From positions 1 through 24,805 of the forward strand of contig CAYULW010000013.1 in NCBI GenBank assembly GCA_964445815.1: a stretch of DNA of 24,805 nt, given 5' to 3'. Shown piece after piece: positions 16,835-24,383 of this stretch. A program made the position numbers and the translations under genes. Position 1 is the first letter of the stretch. The number at the start of each line of letters is the position of its first letter. The notes beneath the pieces were generated by a model, which was given only the letters and a program-made list of their open reading frames with translations, was not told the DNA's origin and did not search any database. Origin of the DNA: CAYULW01 sp964445815. Its GTDB lineage: Bacteria; Bacteroidota; Bacteroidia; Flavobacteriales_E; Vicingaceae.

Positions 16835-17716
16835 ATGGAAATTTCGAAGCTAGACATGAACCGACTAATGAATGATACTTTGAGCGATGATTTTAGAATC
16901 GGGGTAGATAGATTAAAGGAAATCGTAGGAATTTCCGTTCATGCTGTTAACTCAGTACAAAGTAATTTAAAGGAATCTATTCCACATCTTCAGTACTTTA
17001 ATTCCTTGTTGCAAAAGTCCTTGGATCATTCTGTCTCTATCATAAACATATTAGATAGTTTAAAAGAAGATGAAGATACCTCTTACTTTTTATCTTCAAT
17101 TTATATTCTGTCAAGAGCACAGTTTGAATCATACTTAATGCTAATCTATCTCTATTTTGAAGAGGTTAACTCTGATGAGAAAAATTTGAGGTTCTTAATT
17201 TTTGAATATGCAGGTTTAACAAAAAGGCAAGAACACAAACCACTTAAAAAAGAGCTACTTGAAAAGTTTAATAGTGAAACTAAAGATTTGGAGAATTTAA
17301 AAGAGCGGTTACAACTTAATGAAACGTTTCAAAAACAAAACTCAAAAACAAGGAAAGATATTCTAAGAGGTTTAAAGTCCAAAATGGTTTCATCAACCCA
17401 CTTAATTTACAATTCTCCATTTCTTAAAAATGAGATTTTTCAAAGAACATGGGCTTTACAGTCTAACTATGCTCACTCTGAATACATTTCGGTGATACAA
17501 ACAGATCATTTCCTAAGGAATAAAGAGGAGGCAAAAGAATCTGTTAAAGACTGTCTAACGGTTACTTCAGTTATCTGTGGAGCTTTAATCAATGATTTAA
17601 TGGAATTTGACAAGGATTTGATTCCTGAAACGCAATTCAATAACTATCAAAAAAACTGCATACGCTTCTACAAAGGCTTTGCAACTGAAGAACCACCTTA
17701 CTTTTTGGGGTATTGA
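16835..17716 (+). CDS. diverged paralogue of the preceding HEPN-like protein
   Basis: A 293-aa helical protein starting 28 bp after the previous gene. It matches that gene's layout: SIYILSRAQFESYLMLIYLYF in place of DLFTVHTTIRVIIETYIAFNHIF (hydrophobic helix with R and E), then NLRFLIFEYAGL for QYLRFLLWKLDGL. At the motif it has Q209-S-N-Y-A-H214 instead of R-H-S-S-I-H. The His is kept but the Arg is Gln, so if the family is an RNase this copy may be inactive or act as a partner or inhibitor. A coiled-coil-like charged stretch lies near 130-190. It ends the plus-strand cargo run. Confidence 0.6.
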   Translation: MEISKLDMNRLMNDTLSDDFRIGVDRLKEIVGISVHAVNSVQSNLKESIPHLQYFNSLLQKSLDHSVSIINILDSLKEDEDTSYFLSSIYILSRAQFESYLMLIYLYFEEVNSDEKNLRFLIFEYAGLTKRQEHKPLKKELLEKFNSETKDLENLKERLQLNETFQKQNSKTRKDILRGLKSKMVSSTHLIYNSPFLKNEIFQRTWALQSNYAHSEYISVIQTDHFLRNKEEAKESVKDCLTVTSVICGALINDLMEFDKDLIPETQFNNYQKNCIRFYKGFATEEPPYFLGY

Positions 17717-17840
17717 AATTAATGGATATTAATCAGCCAACGCTTTTTTAGGACGTCTCAAGCTGTATCAAAGAAGTTTTATTTGCTTTTTGTTTGGAAC
17801 AGCGATGTGTTAAAACACTTCAGTAAAGAGAACTAGAATT

Positions 17841-18470
17841 TTACTCTCCCTTCAACCGCCTTACTACAGCCTCCGACAAACCTGAAACTTCAACAATCTC
17901 TTCAATGGAATAACCCTTCTTTTTCATGGCTTTGGCCATTTCCTTGGCTTTCTTGTTTTCACCTTTTGCCTCTCCAATCTCTTGAGCTTGTTTCTCAAAC
18001 CTTCTTTTAATTTCGTATGCAGGAACATACTTTAAGCTTTGTTCTAACTCATCCATTAAGCCATGGTCGGCAAAGCTGAAGTAAGATTTATCGGTAATAA
18101 TCAGGTGATCTAGAACCGGAACATTGATGATCTTTCCTACTTGAATTAAACGGTCGGTAATGTCTTTATCGGCATCGCTTGGCATTAGCTCTCCACTTGG
18201 ATGATTGTGGACAACCATCAACTTAACAGTTCGCTTTTGTAAAGGCACAGAAAAGACTTCCATGGGTTCTACAGGCGTAGAACTAACTGTTCCCATGCTT
18301 ACCAATTCAATGTTCAATACTCGGTGAGCACTATCTAAAGAAACCGTCCATAGATGCTCCCTGTTTTGATCAATTTTCTGCTCTCTTAATAGCACTTGCT
18401 GCATAATACTATATAGATCATCTGAACAGAGAATCTTTATTTTTTGATCGTCAGAAAGTTCGATATTCAT
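17841..18470 (-). CDS. RadC-like JAB/MPN protein with helical C-terminal tail
   Basis: A 209-aa protein with a RadC-type JAB metal-binding domain: VVHNHPSG (about 84-91), then PSDADKDIT, the H-x-H-P-x7-S-x2-D pattern, with LDHLIITDKSYFSFAD following. The usual N-terminal UPF0758 helix-hairpin-helix part is absent, as in the short RadC proteins common on mobile elements. The tail (about 155-209) is Lys-rich and ends AKAMKKKGYSIEEIVEVSGL. This resembles the C-terminal helix pair of Rpn/PDDEXK-type recombination-promoting nucleases, so a fusion or borrowed tail is possible. RadC homologues are often carried on islands and phages; the enzyme activity is unsettled. It is convergent to the cargo run. 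Confidence 0.88.
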   Translation of the reverse strand: MNIELSDDQKIKILCSDDLYSIMQQVLLREQKIDQNREHLWTVSLDSAHRVLNIELVSMGTVSSTPVEPMEVFSVPLQKRTVKLMVVHNHPSGELMPSDADKDITDRLIQVGKIINVPVLDHLIITDKSYFSFADHGLMDELEQSLKYVPAYEIKRRFEKQAQEIGEAKGENKKAKEMAKAMKKKGYSIEEIVEVSGLSEAVVRRLKGE

Positions 18471-18561
18471 AACTGTAAAGTAAGGTTTATTTACAGAAAG
18501 TTCAAAGAGTTAAGGTGCAGAGAAACTAACAATCAAGAATCAATCGAATTATACAAGTAAC

Positions 18562-19827
18562 TCAATTGAACCTCTCTTCAGCACACAGAAAACCAATATC
18601 TTGTTTATATTTCTCATAGACACTTTTGAAAAGTTGAATGTCCTTTTCAAAAGATTCAGGTTGTAATGGACCAAATGAAAATCGAAAAAATCTGTTATAA
18701 GGAGAAACGTAATTAGGGTCTTTTGAGTGAGGCCTTGACATGTCACAATCGGTAGCACAAAGTATGGCTGCTCCTTTCTTGAAAAGTCGTTGGTTTAATT
18801 CAGCACTTGTCATACCTTCAGGAAGTTCTAACCAATGATAGAATCCCCCCTCACCTGTATAAATTCCTAATCCCATTTCTTCAAAAGCTTTACCATAGCG
18901 TTTTCTTTGCCAACTGTAATGTTCTTCAACTGCTTTTCTTGCTTGTTTTACTCTGTTTGCTTCTAAGAGTTTTATGGCATACTGCTGTGAGATATTGCTA
19001 ACTCCTCCCATGCCAAAACTTGAATAGTTTGATAAGGTTGCAATGTTTTTTTTACTAGCTACTATCCAACCAATACGTATTCCCGGAGATTGAAGTCCCT
19101 TGGTGCAAGCACCCGAAAGAAATATGTTGCTGTTGTCTAAATCTGTAATGTATTGGATTCCACTTACTGAGGGGGAATGAAACATTTCATACGCCTCATC
19201 AAGCAATATTCCGCATTTGGGTTGCTCTGCCATTTGAATTAATTCTTTTAACTCTTCTCCTGAGCGTGTTTGTCCTGATGGGTTCTGCGGATTGGAAATA
19301 ATCGGCATCACACTTGTTTTGTGATTGAGTCCTGCACGATTAAAATATTCTAAATTGTCAGGATGAAAGTTATTCTCTTTGGTATAGGGTACAATTTGCA
19401 CATTAGCTTTTGTCTGATGCAATATATCCAAATAAGCGGGCCACTCAATACCTCCGATTCTAATTTGGACCTGATTCTTTATAAAGGCTAGAAGCGTGTA
19501 AATACCCGATCTTCCACCTGCAAATACCATCACATTATCTGGAGAAATAGCAGAACCATATTGAGTATTGTAATAGTTTGCAATAGCATCTCTCAATTTA
19601 GGATGCCCCCACGCTTTAGGGTAGAATCGATCCTCAAGTGTAACTTCTATACTTTCTGGCAGTGGAGGACCGTTGAATCTTTCCAAAGGAGTGGTGAGCG
19701 GAAAACCCTGCGACCAAGGATGTGTACCTTCTTCTCCCATGTATTTTCCAAAGGAATCTTTGAAGGCGTATAAGGTTTCATAAATCCCCATTGGTGGACA
19801 ATTATCTGATAGGTATGATTCTACCAT
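18562..19827 (-). CDS. PLP-dependent class I/II aminotransferase
   Basis: A 421-aa fold-type I PLP enzyme. The pyridoxal-phosphate lysine is K243 in SGACTKGLQSPGIRIGW. SNPQNPSGQ carries the substrate/cofactor Asn, and LLDEAYEMF carries the conserved Asp and Tyr. FRFSFGP near 385 supplies the C-terminal Arg that binds the substrate carboxylate. AGGRSGIYTLL fits the phosphate-binding loop. The length is normal. The substrate cannot be told from the sequence. ATG at 19827 is used; a second Met at residue 13 is possible. It lies 91 bp beyond the radC-like gene and could be backbone or island; codon usage looks like its neighbours. Confidence 0.92.
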   Translation of the reverse strand: MVESYLSDNCPPMGIYETLYAFKDSFGKYMGEEGTHPWSQGFPLTTPLERFNGPPLPESIEVTLEDRFYPKAWGHPKLRDAIANYYNTQYGSAISPDNVMVFAGGRSGIYTLLAFIKNQVQIRIGGIEWPAYLDILHQTKANVQIVPYTKENNFHPDNLEYFNRAGLNHKTSVMPIISNPQNPSGQTRSGEELKELIQMAEQPKCGILLDEAYEMFHSPSVSGIQYITDLDNSNIFLSGACTKGLQSPGIRIGWIVASKKNIATLSNYSSFGMGGVSNISQQYAIKLLEANRVKQARKAVEEHYSWQRKRYGKAFEEMGLGIYTGEGGFYHWLELPEGMTSAELNQRLFKKGAAILCATDCDMSRPHSKDPNYVSPYNRFFRFSFGPLQPESFEKDIQLFKSVYEKYKQDIGFLCAEERFN

Positions 19828-20243
19828 AATTTGAAAATCTAATACAATATTTAAACTCTTTTATGAGTATAATAAAGATAATTTTTTTTCAAAAAATTTG
19901 GTCCAAAAAAATAAATTTTTATCATCTGTTCTAGTAATAATAATTATCACAATGAAAACCTGTTTTATGCTAAGTATTTACTGTAAATACTTAGCATGAT
20001 ATGCCTTATCAAGCAATAAATAAGCTTTCCACTTACTATTAATCCTTTGTTAACTTCAATTAGTTTTGCGTAAAAAGGCCTTAAGTATGCTTAATTTTAA
20101 CTGCTCTAAAATCTTTAATTGTAAATGGTTTTAACAGTATTAATGATAAAAGTAAATTCTAATTCAATTTAAAGATTGTTTAAAACAATTTAGACTAATC
20201 CAATATATATACAATTACCTTTTAATTCCCAAAAATTGATCGG
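19828..20243. other. 416-bp intergenic region with a long palindrome
   Basis: I see no gene here. It must hold the promoter of the minus-strand aminotransferase and that of the broken plus-strand gene. The notable element is the 31-bp palindrome given separately; the rest is AT-rich. Confidence 0.6.
19967..19997. repeat. perfect 31-bp palindrome
   Basis: ATGCTAAGTATTTAC (19967-19981) and GTAAATACTTAGCAT (19983-19997) are exact 15-bp inverted arms around a single T. No U-run follows on either side, so it is not a normal terminator. It could be an operator, a cruciform-forming site or the remnant of a small element. Confidence 0.7.
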
Positions 20244-20877
20244 ATGGCATTATTGAAATTATCAGAATACGAAAGAGAAATTTGTAAAGGAGTTGCTTCT
20301 AAAAGATTAGAGTCAGTTAATGAATATTTTACTGAAGAGCAGTTGAACTCTAAGAGGAAAAAACAGATGCCTTATATTTGGCAGAATCAATTTTAGAAGT
20401 CATAGACTGCAAATTCGAGAATTTTAATAGGATGCATAAGGCATTTCTGTCGGGTTGTTTAAATGAGCATGTTATTGACCAAAGCACAGGTGCAGTTGAC
20501 AAGAACGATTTTGATTTCCTGTTAGAACATGATGCAGAAGGTTGGGGAAATAGATTCATGAGGTATGATACGGCTGCTAGTTTAAGAAACAGGCATAGGT
20601 TGAGCAGAAGAGATAGAAAACACCATCTAGTTCGTCCTATTCAAGAAAAAATCATTCAAGTCTTGAATGCAGACAAAGTGTTCCATTCTTTGTCAGATGA
20701 TGAAGTGTACAAAATTACAGTGCTTAATACGGCAACCAAGAAATTTGGAGCATTGAAGCAAGTAGTAAACACGCATTTGATACAATTAGCTTCTCAACTT
20801 ATAATAAGAATTACGCTAGTAGCTATATGTATTCAGGAACACCTCAAGAAGTGTTACAATTTGTCAAAAAATTATGA
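20244..20877 (+). pseudogene. hypothetical gene broken by two frameshifts
   Basis: A single protein of about 211 aa is spread over two frames. ATG at 20244 gives MALLKLSEYEREICKG through EEQLNSKRKK. The frame then shifts near the A6 run (20358-20363) into TDALYLAESILEVIDCKFEN and onward to KFGALKQVVNTH. It shifts again near TTT (20776-20778) into DTISFSTYNKNYASSYMYSG, ending LQFVKKL at 20877. Adding one A and one T restores one open frame; without this the middle frame ends in an implausible tail at 20905. I do not recognise the family. Both lesions fall in homopolymers, so either decay or a sequencing artefact would explain them. Confidence 0.65.
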
Positions 20878-20929
20878 TCACATGATTTTCTTTTTCAAAA
20901 GCTGACAAGAATCATAGAATAGCTTTGGT

Positions 20930-20953
20930 TTAAGGTGGATCTTTGAACCTTAA
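20930..20953. repeat. inverted repeat upstream of the lipoprotein gene
   Basis: TTAAGGT (20930-20936) and ACCTTAA (20947-20953) are 7-bp arms with a 10-nt spacer, 34 bp before the lipoprotein ATG. It could be an operator or a weak terminator of the broken gene. Confidence 0.35.
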
Positions 20954-20986
20954 TTAATGTTTCTCTACTTCTAATCTATTCATGAA

Positions 20987-21424
20987 ATGAAACTATTTAG
21001 AAAACTTCTTTTCTCAGCTGTTGGAATTTTGCTAGTATCCTGTTCTCATCAGCCACCAACTAAAGAAGAGCATTCCTCAAAAGAAAAACACCATCAAGTA
21101 GAATCAACCAACTTGCAATTGAACGGAAATGAAAAGTGGCAAGCAAATCCGGAAACTAGCGAAGGTGTTGCCAATATACAAGAAATGGTCAGACAATTTG
21201 ATCAAAATTCTTACACTCAATTAAAGGTAGATTTGGACACAGAGTTTAAATTAATTTTTAAGAACTGCACCATGAAAGGAGAAGCTCACGATCAACTTCA
21301 TAACTACCTTTATCCATTCTTAAAAGAGTTTAAGCAGCTACAATCAGAAGAATTGAACCAACAAAAAGAAGCTTTGAAAAATATTGAAGATCGATTAGCA
21401 CTATACCAAGATTATTTCAAATAA
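20987..21424 (+). CDS. small lipoprotein
   Basis: A 145-aa lipoprotein. The signal sequence MKLFRKLLFSAVGILL leads to lipobox LVSC with acylated Cys19. A His/Lys/Ser-rich linker follows (HQPPTKEEHSSKEKHH), then a helical domain of about 90 residues: LNGNEKWQANPETSEGV, then a C-terminal helix ending DRLALYQDYFK. The family is not recognised; the pattern LN-G-x-KW-x-AN may be its signature. The CopD-like gene follows 4 bp later, so they form a two-gene unit. The His-rich linker and the partner suggest a link to metals or heme, which is inference. Confidence 0.75.
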   Translation: MKLFRKLLFSAVGILLVSCSHQPPTKEEHSSKEKHHQVESTNLQLNGNEKWQANPETSEGVANIQEMVRQFDQNSYTQLKVDLDTEFKLIFKNCTMKGEAHDQLHNYLYPFLKEFKQLQSEELNQQKEALKNIEDRLALYQDYFK

Positions 21425-21428
21425 TGTA

Positions 21429-21905
21429 GTGGAAGAGTTTGTCTTAGCAAGAGTAATTCATGTAGTTGCCGTCATTCTGTGGATTGGAGGTGTGGCAATG
21501 GTAACCACAGTTATAATTCCTTCAATAAAAAAACTCAAATCCAAAGAAGAGCAAATTCAAACATTTGAAGCAATTGAAGGGCGATTTGCCTTACAAGCCA
21601 AAATAATGACTGTGCTTACAGGGCTTTCCGGTTTTTATATGCTGTATGTGTTAAACGCTTGGAACAGATACCTTGATCCAAGGTATTGGTGGATACATGC
21701 TATGACCATTATTTGGCTCATTTTTACCATTGTTCTCTTTGTTTTAGAACCTTTTGTTTTGAAAAAAGTGTTCAGAAAATATGCAATAAAAAACCCAGGA
21801 AAGACTTTTACCATTATGCATCGAGCCCATTGGATACTACTCATCTTAAGTTTGATCACAACAATTGGAGCAGTTGCCGGAAGTCATGGTTGGCTTATCA
21901 AATAG
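21429..21905 (+). CDS. CopD-like four-helix membrane protein
   Basis: A 158-aa inner-membrane protein with about four transmembrane helices. It has the CopD-superfamily start RVIHVVAVILWIGGVAM, a His at the end of the second segment (WWIHAMTIIW), and HRAHWILLILSLITT followed by AGSHG near the end. These histidines could bind heme b or copper. The start is GTG at 21429, 4 bp after the lipoprotein stop, and no in-frame ATG is nearby before conserved sequence. It is convergent with the oxidase-like gene, with only 1 bp between stop codons. The substrate is unknown. Confidence 0.75.
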   Translation: MEEFVLARVIHVVAVILWIGGVAMVTTVIIPSIKKLKSKEEQIQTFEAIEGRFALQAKIMTVLTGLSGFYMLYVLNAWNRYLDPRYWWIHAMTIIWLIFTIVLFVLEPFVLKKVFRKYAIKNPGKTFTIMHRAHWILLILSLITTIGAVAGSHGWLIK

Positions 21906-21906
21906 T

Positions 21907-23142
21907 TTATTTAACTCGGAAAAAGTTAAGGTACAGTAGAAATACCCCTACAGATAGTAATAAAGTAGAAAATAGCAGCATTTCTCCCATGCTACTGATA
22001 AAATAGGAAGTAATCCCTTTAGTAAACATGAGAACTTCATGAGCTACAAAGCCTAAAAAGAAAATAATCCATCCTAAGGAAAGACTTTTGCTCCTCTTAC
22101 GGATGTGAAAGGAATAGTAAAAGTTGATGACGATGAAAGGCGTTACTATTCCCAGAAAAACCAGGTGTAAATAAGCAACGATCCAACTTCTCGTTTCCGC
22201 AATTAGTAGAGCAACAGTTGGGATAGATGAGCAAGATTGTAGGATTACTTTCAATAGAAATGCTGTGACAATCCCAAAAGCAATGTTTCTATTCAATTGA
22301 GAAGAGAAAGAAACCCTTTGTTTTAGTTTTGAGATCAGTTGAAACAAGTAGATTACTGCTATTATTTGAATACAAACAGAGAGCAGTCCTATACCATAAA
22401 CCCATGAAGGAGGTGTAATCCATAAGGTCGATAAAGAGTAAGCTAAAAAAGTAGAAATGGTTAACAACCGATAAATCTTTTTGGCAATCGTTGGATCGAA
22501 AACCAACTTTTCTTTCTCGAAATACAAAAAGACCAAAGCAATAATAGCGAATAGAAACCAGCCATTGTACAAAAAGTGGAGGTAAAAATAAATGGCATTA
22601 AAGTAAACATCACTGCCTCCTAAACCATTTGCATTTAAAGGACCCAATGACCATGGACCTAGAGACGATAGAATTAAGAAAAATACACTAGTACGTGCAA
22701 ATAGTGCAGAAATACATCGCTTGCCAGTTCTTTTCTCACTTGTATCTTTAAAAAAATGATAGGTAAAGAAATAACTGACTACTAAGAAAAGGGAAGAAAA
22801 GGTAATGGTAGTTGGCGAATAGCCTTGAAAAGGGAAAAAGAGCAACATTCCAACAATGGTTAACTGAAACGCCCAGAACAAACGGTAATATTTTTTTCTC
22901 ATGGGATCGCTATGAGGAACAAAACCATTGACAAGCAATAAAAAAAATCCCATATGAGCCCAACCCAACAAAGCAATGTGAGAATGGGTATGCAGGATGT
23001 AGAGAAAATTTATACCCAAACTGTTCAATTGAAGTCCTCTCAAAAGGGCTCCAAAGCAAGCAGTAATCAGAAGATAAGTCAACGGAAAAAGAAACCAATC
23101 TTTAGTGGCAAAAATTTTTCGACTTTGATTTGAGTCTTCCAT
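21907..23142 (-). CDS. heme-copper-oxidase-subunit-I-like membrane protein
   Basis: A 411-aa polytopic membrane protein with roughly twelve hydrophobic segments. The second carries ILHTHSHIALLGWAHMGFF, with H51, H53, H55 and H63, recalling the heme-ligand helix of cytochrome oxidase/NO reductase subunit I. Later His residues occur in YFYLHFLYNGW, AYLHLVFLG and AHEVLMF. I do not see the HH pair or H-x3-Y of a copper-B site, so a b-type heme protein without oxidase activity is more likely than a true oxidase. It is the last gene of the nosY operon, 13 bp after the radical SAM gene, which suggests a part in N-oxide respiration. Confidence 0.7.
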   Translation of the reverse strand: MEDSNQSRKIFATKDWFLFPLTYLLITACFGALLRGLQLNSLGINFLYILHTHSHIALLGWAHMGFFLLLVNGFVPHSDPMRKKYYRLFWAFQLTIVGMLLFFPFQGYSPTTITFSSLFLVVSYFFTYHFFKDTSEKRTGKRCISALFARTSVFFLILSSLGPWSLGPLNANGLGGSDVYFNAIYFYLHFLYNGWFLFAIIALVFLYFEKEKLVFDPTIAKKIYRLLTISTFLAYSLSTLWITPPSWVYGIGLLSVCIQIIAVIYLFQLISKLKQRVSFSSQLNRNIAFGIVTAFLLKVILQSCSSIPTVALLIAETRSWIVAYLHLVFLGIVTPFIVINFYYSFHIRKRSKSLSLGWIIFFLGFVAHEVLMFTKGITSYFISSMGEMLLFSTLLLSVGVFLLYLNFFRVK

Positions 23143-23155
23143 TTATCAAATTATT

Positions 23156-23932
23156 CTAATCCCCGAAAACTTTCAAGCCCTCTTGTCTTAGTAATTGCTT
23201 GATAGAATCTAATTCCGCTTCAGATACCTTATACAATTCCTTTGCCGGCGTGTCCCTGTCAAGGGTGTAAAGCATTACTTCCTTGGCGTTTATCTGTTTG
23301 AGTCTAGCCATCCATTCATTAAGTGCTTCTGCAGATGTGTTGTTAATCTCCTCACCTTTGTAATTTCCCTTAAGAAAGAGCGACTGAACAATTATTTCTC
23401 CATTAAAATCAGAGAAATCCATTACTAGAGACGATAAGCTCTTTTTGGAAACAGATTGGTTGATCAAACGGAATAACTCTTCATTTCCGGCATCCAATTT
23501 TACAATACAGAGATCTAACTTTTGGAGAGCAGAGGCAATTGCAGGGACTTTTATTTTTGTTCCATTCGTCAAGATAGCTGTTTTCGCAAGTGGATAGTAA
23601 AGTTTACGGAGTCGAATAACTTCATCAACAACTATCTGAAATTCAGGATGTAAAGTTGGTTCGCCGTTCCCTGCAAAAGTAATGGCATCAACACTTTGTT
23701 GATTGGCTCTCAAATCTTTTAGCTTGTTTTCCAATTCCTCTGAAACCTTCTCTATCAATGGCCATTTCACAGGAATACCGGATTGCTCGGGATTCCAACC
23801 ACATTCACAGTAAATGCAATTGAAATTGCAGAACTTAGAGTCTTTAGGTAAAAGATTTATTCCCAAAGAATTTCCTAATCTCCTACTTTTTACGGGACCA
23901 AATACTGTTTCATGAAAAAGGAATGTTGCCAT
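23156..23932 (-). CDS. radical SAM protein
   Basis: A 258-aa radical S-adenosylmethionine protein. C35-x3-C39-x2-C42 (FCNFNCIYCECG) binds the 4Fe-4S cluster. The N-terminal GPVKSRRLGNSLGINLLP is typical of the COG0731-like short radical SAM family in this phylum. GNGEPTLHPEF near 95 is the SAM-binding GGE-type motif, and ILTNGT follows. The reaction is unknown. It lies 11 bp after the Rrf2-type regulator and 13 bp before the oxidase-like gene. The product might modify a partner in the same operon, but the family also occurs outside nos loci. Confidence 0.88.
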   Translation of the reverse strand: MATFLFHETVFGPVKSRRLGNSLGINLLPKDSKFCNFNCIYCECGWNPEQSGIPVKWPLIEKVSEELENKLKDLRANQQSVDAITFAGNGEPTLHPEFQIVVDEVIRLRKLYYPLAKTAILTNGTKIKVPAIASALQKLDLCIVKLDAGNEELFRLINQSVSKKSLSSLVMDFSDFNGEIIVQSLFLKGNYKGEEINNTSAEALNEWMARLKQINAKEVMLYTLDRDTPAKELYKVSEAELDSIKQLLRQEGLKVFGD

Positions 23933-23943
23933 AATTCCATCCG

Positions 23944-24372
23944 TTAAAGAGAGATTGATTTGTTTTTTCGCAATTGCTCAACAAGATGTGCAATATTTTT
24001 ATCCCGAAATTCTTTCATCATGCGACTCTTGAATAAGATTACCATATGATGCACAGCGCAAGGGTGCTCATCACTGCACTCCTCCTTCCCAAGAAAACAT
24101 TCGTTGAATTTCTCTTCCCCATCAATACATAAAATTACATCCCAAAGGCTTTTACTCCTGTTGTTGTCACTTAAGTAAAAACCACCTTGAGGTCCTTTTG
24201 TAGAAGAAATTAATTTGGATCGGCTCAATAGCTGTAATTGTTTTGCCAAAAATGGAGTAGGAACATCTAAGTCATCTGCAATTTTTTTTACATTAATCTT
24301 ATGATCTCTACTACTATGTAACCCAAGGTATAAACTTGCACGAATTGCGTATTTTGCGGCCTTTGTGAGCAT
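23944..24372 (-). CDS. Rrf2-family Fe-S transcription regulator (NsrR/IscR type)
   Basis: A 142-aa winged-helix regulator. It has the Rrf2 start LTKAAKYAIRASLYLG, a recognition region VPTPFLAKQLQLLSRSKLI and the wing KGPQGGFYLS. C92-x6-C99-x5-C105 (ECFLGKEECSDEHPC) lies where IscR and NsrR place their cluster cysteines, so Fe-S-dependent sensing of NO or redox state is likely. An upstream Cys at CIDG might also take part. It sits between nosY and the radical SAM gene with 11-bp gaps. Control of the nos genes by NO is the natural inference, but its binding site was not found in the window. Confidence 0.88.
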   Translation of the reverse strand: MLTKAAKYAIRASLYLGLHSSRDHKINVKKIADDLDVPTPFLAKQLQLLSRSKLISSTKGPQGGFYLSDNNRSKSLWDVILCIDGEEKFNECFLGKEECSDEHPCAVHHMVILFKSRMMKEFRDKNIAHLVEQLRKNKSISL

Positions 24373-24383
24373 AGTCTATTACA

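Noticed and set aside
17746..17757. Ten-base match (CGCTTTTTTA) to the end of the tRNA-Pro terminator, considered as the right attachment site
   Set aside because: It is short, mostly a T-run, and the neighbouring bases do not match, so it is probably chance.
20378..20905. Intact 175-codon gene starting at TTG 20378
   Set aside because: Coding signal clearly begins earlier at 20244 in another frame, and the last 40 codons look non-coding while an adjacent frame continues sensibly to 20877.
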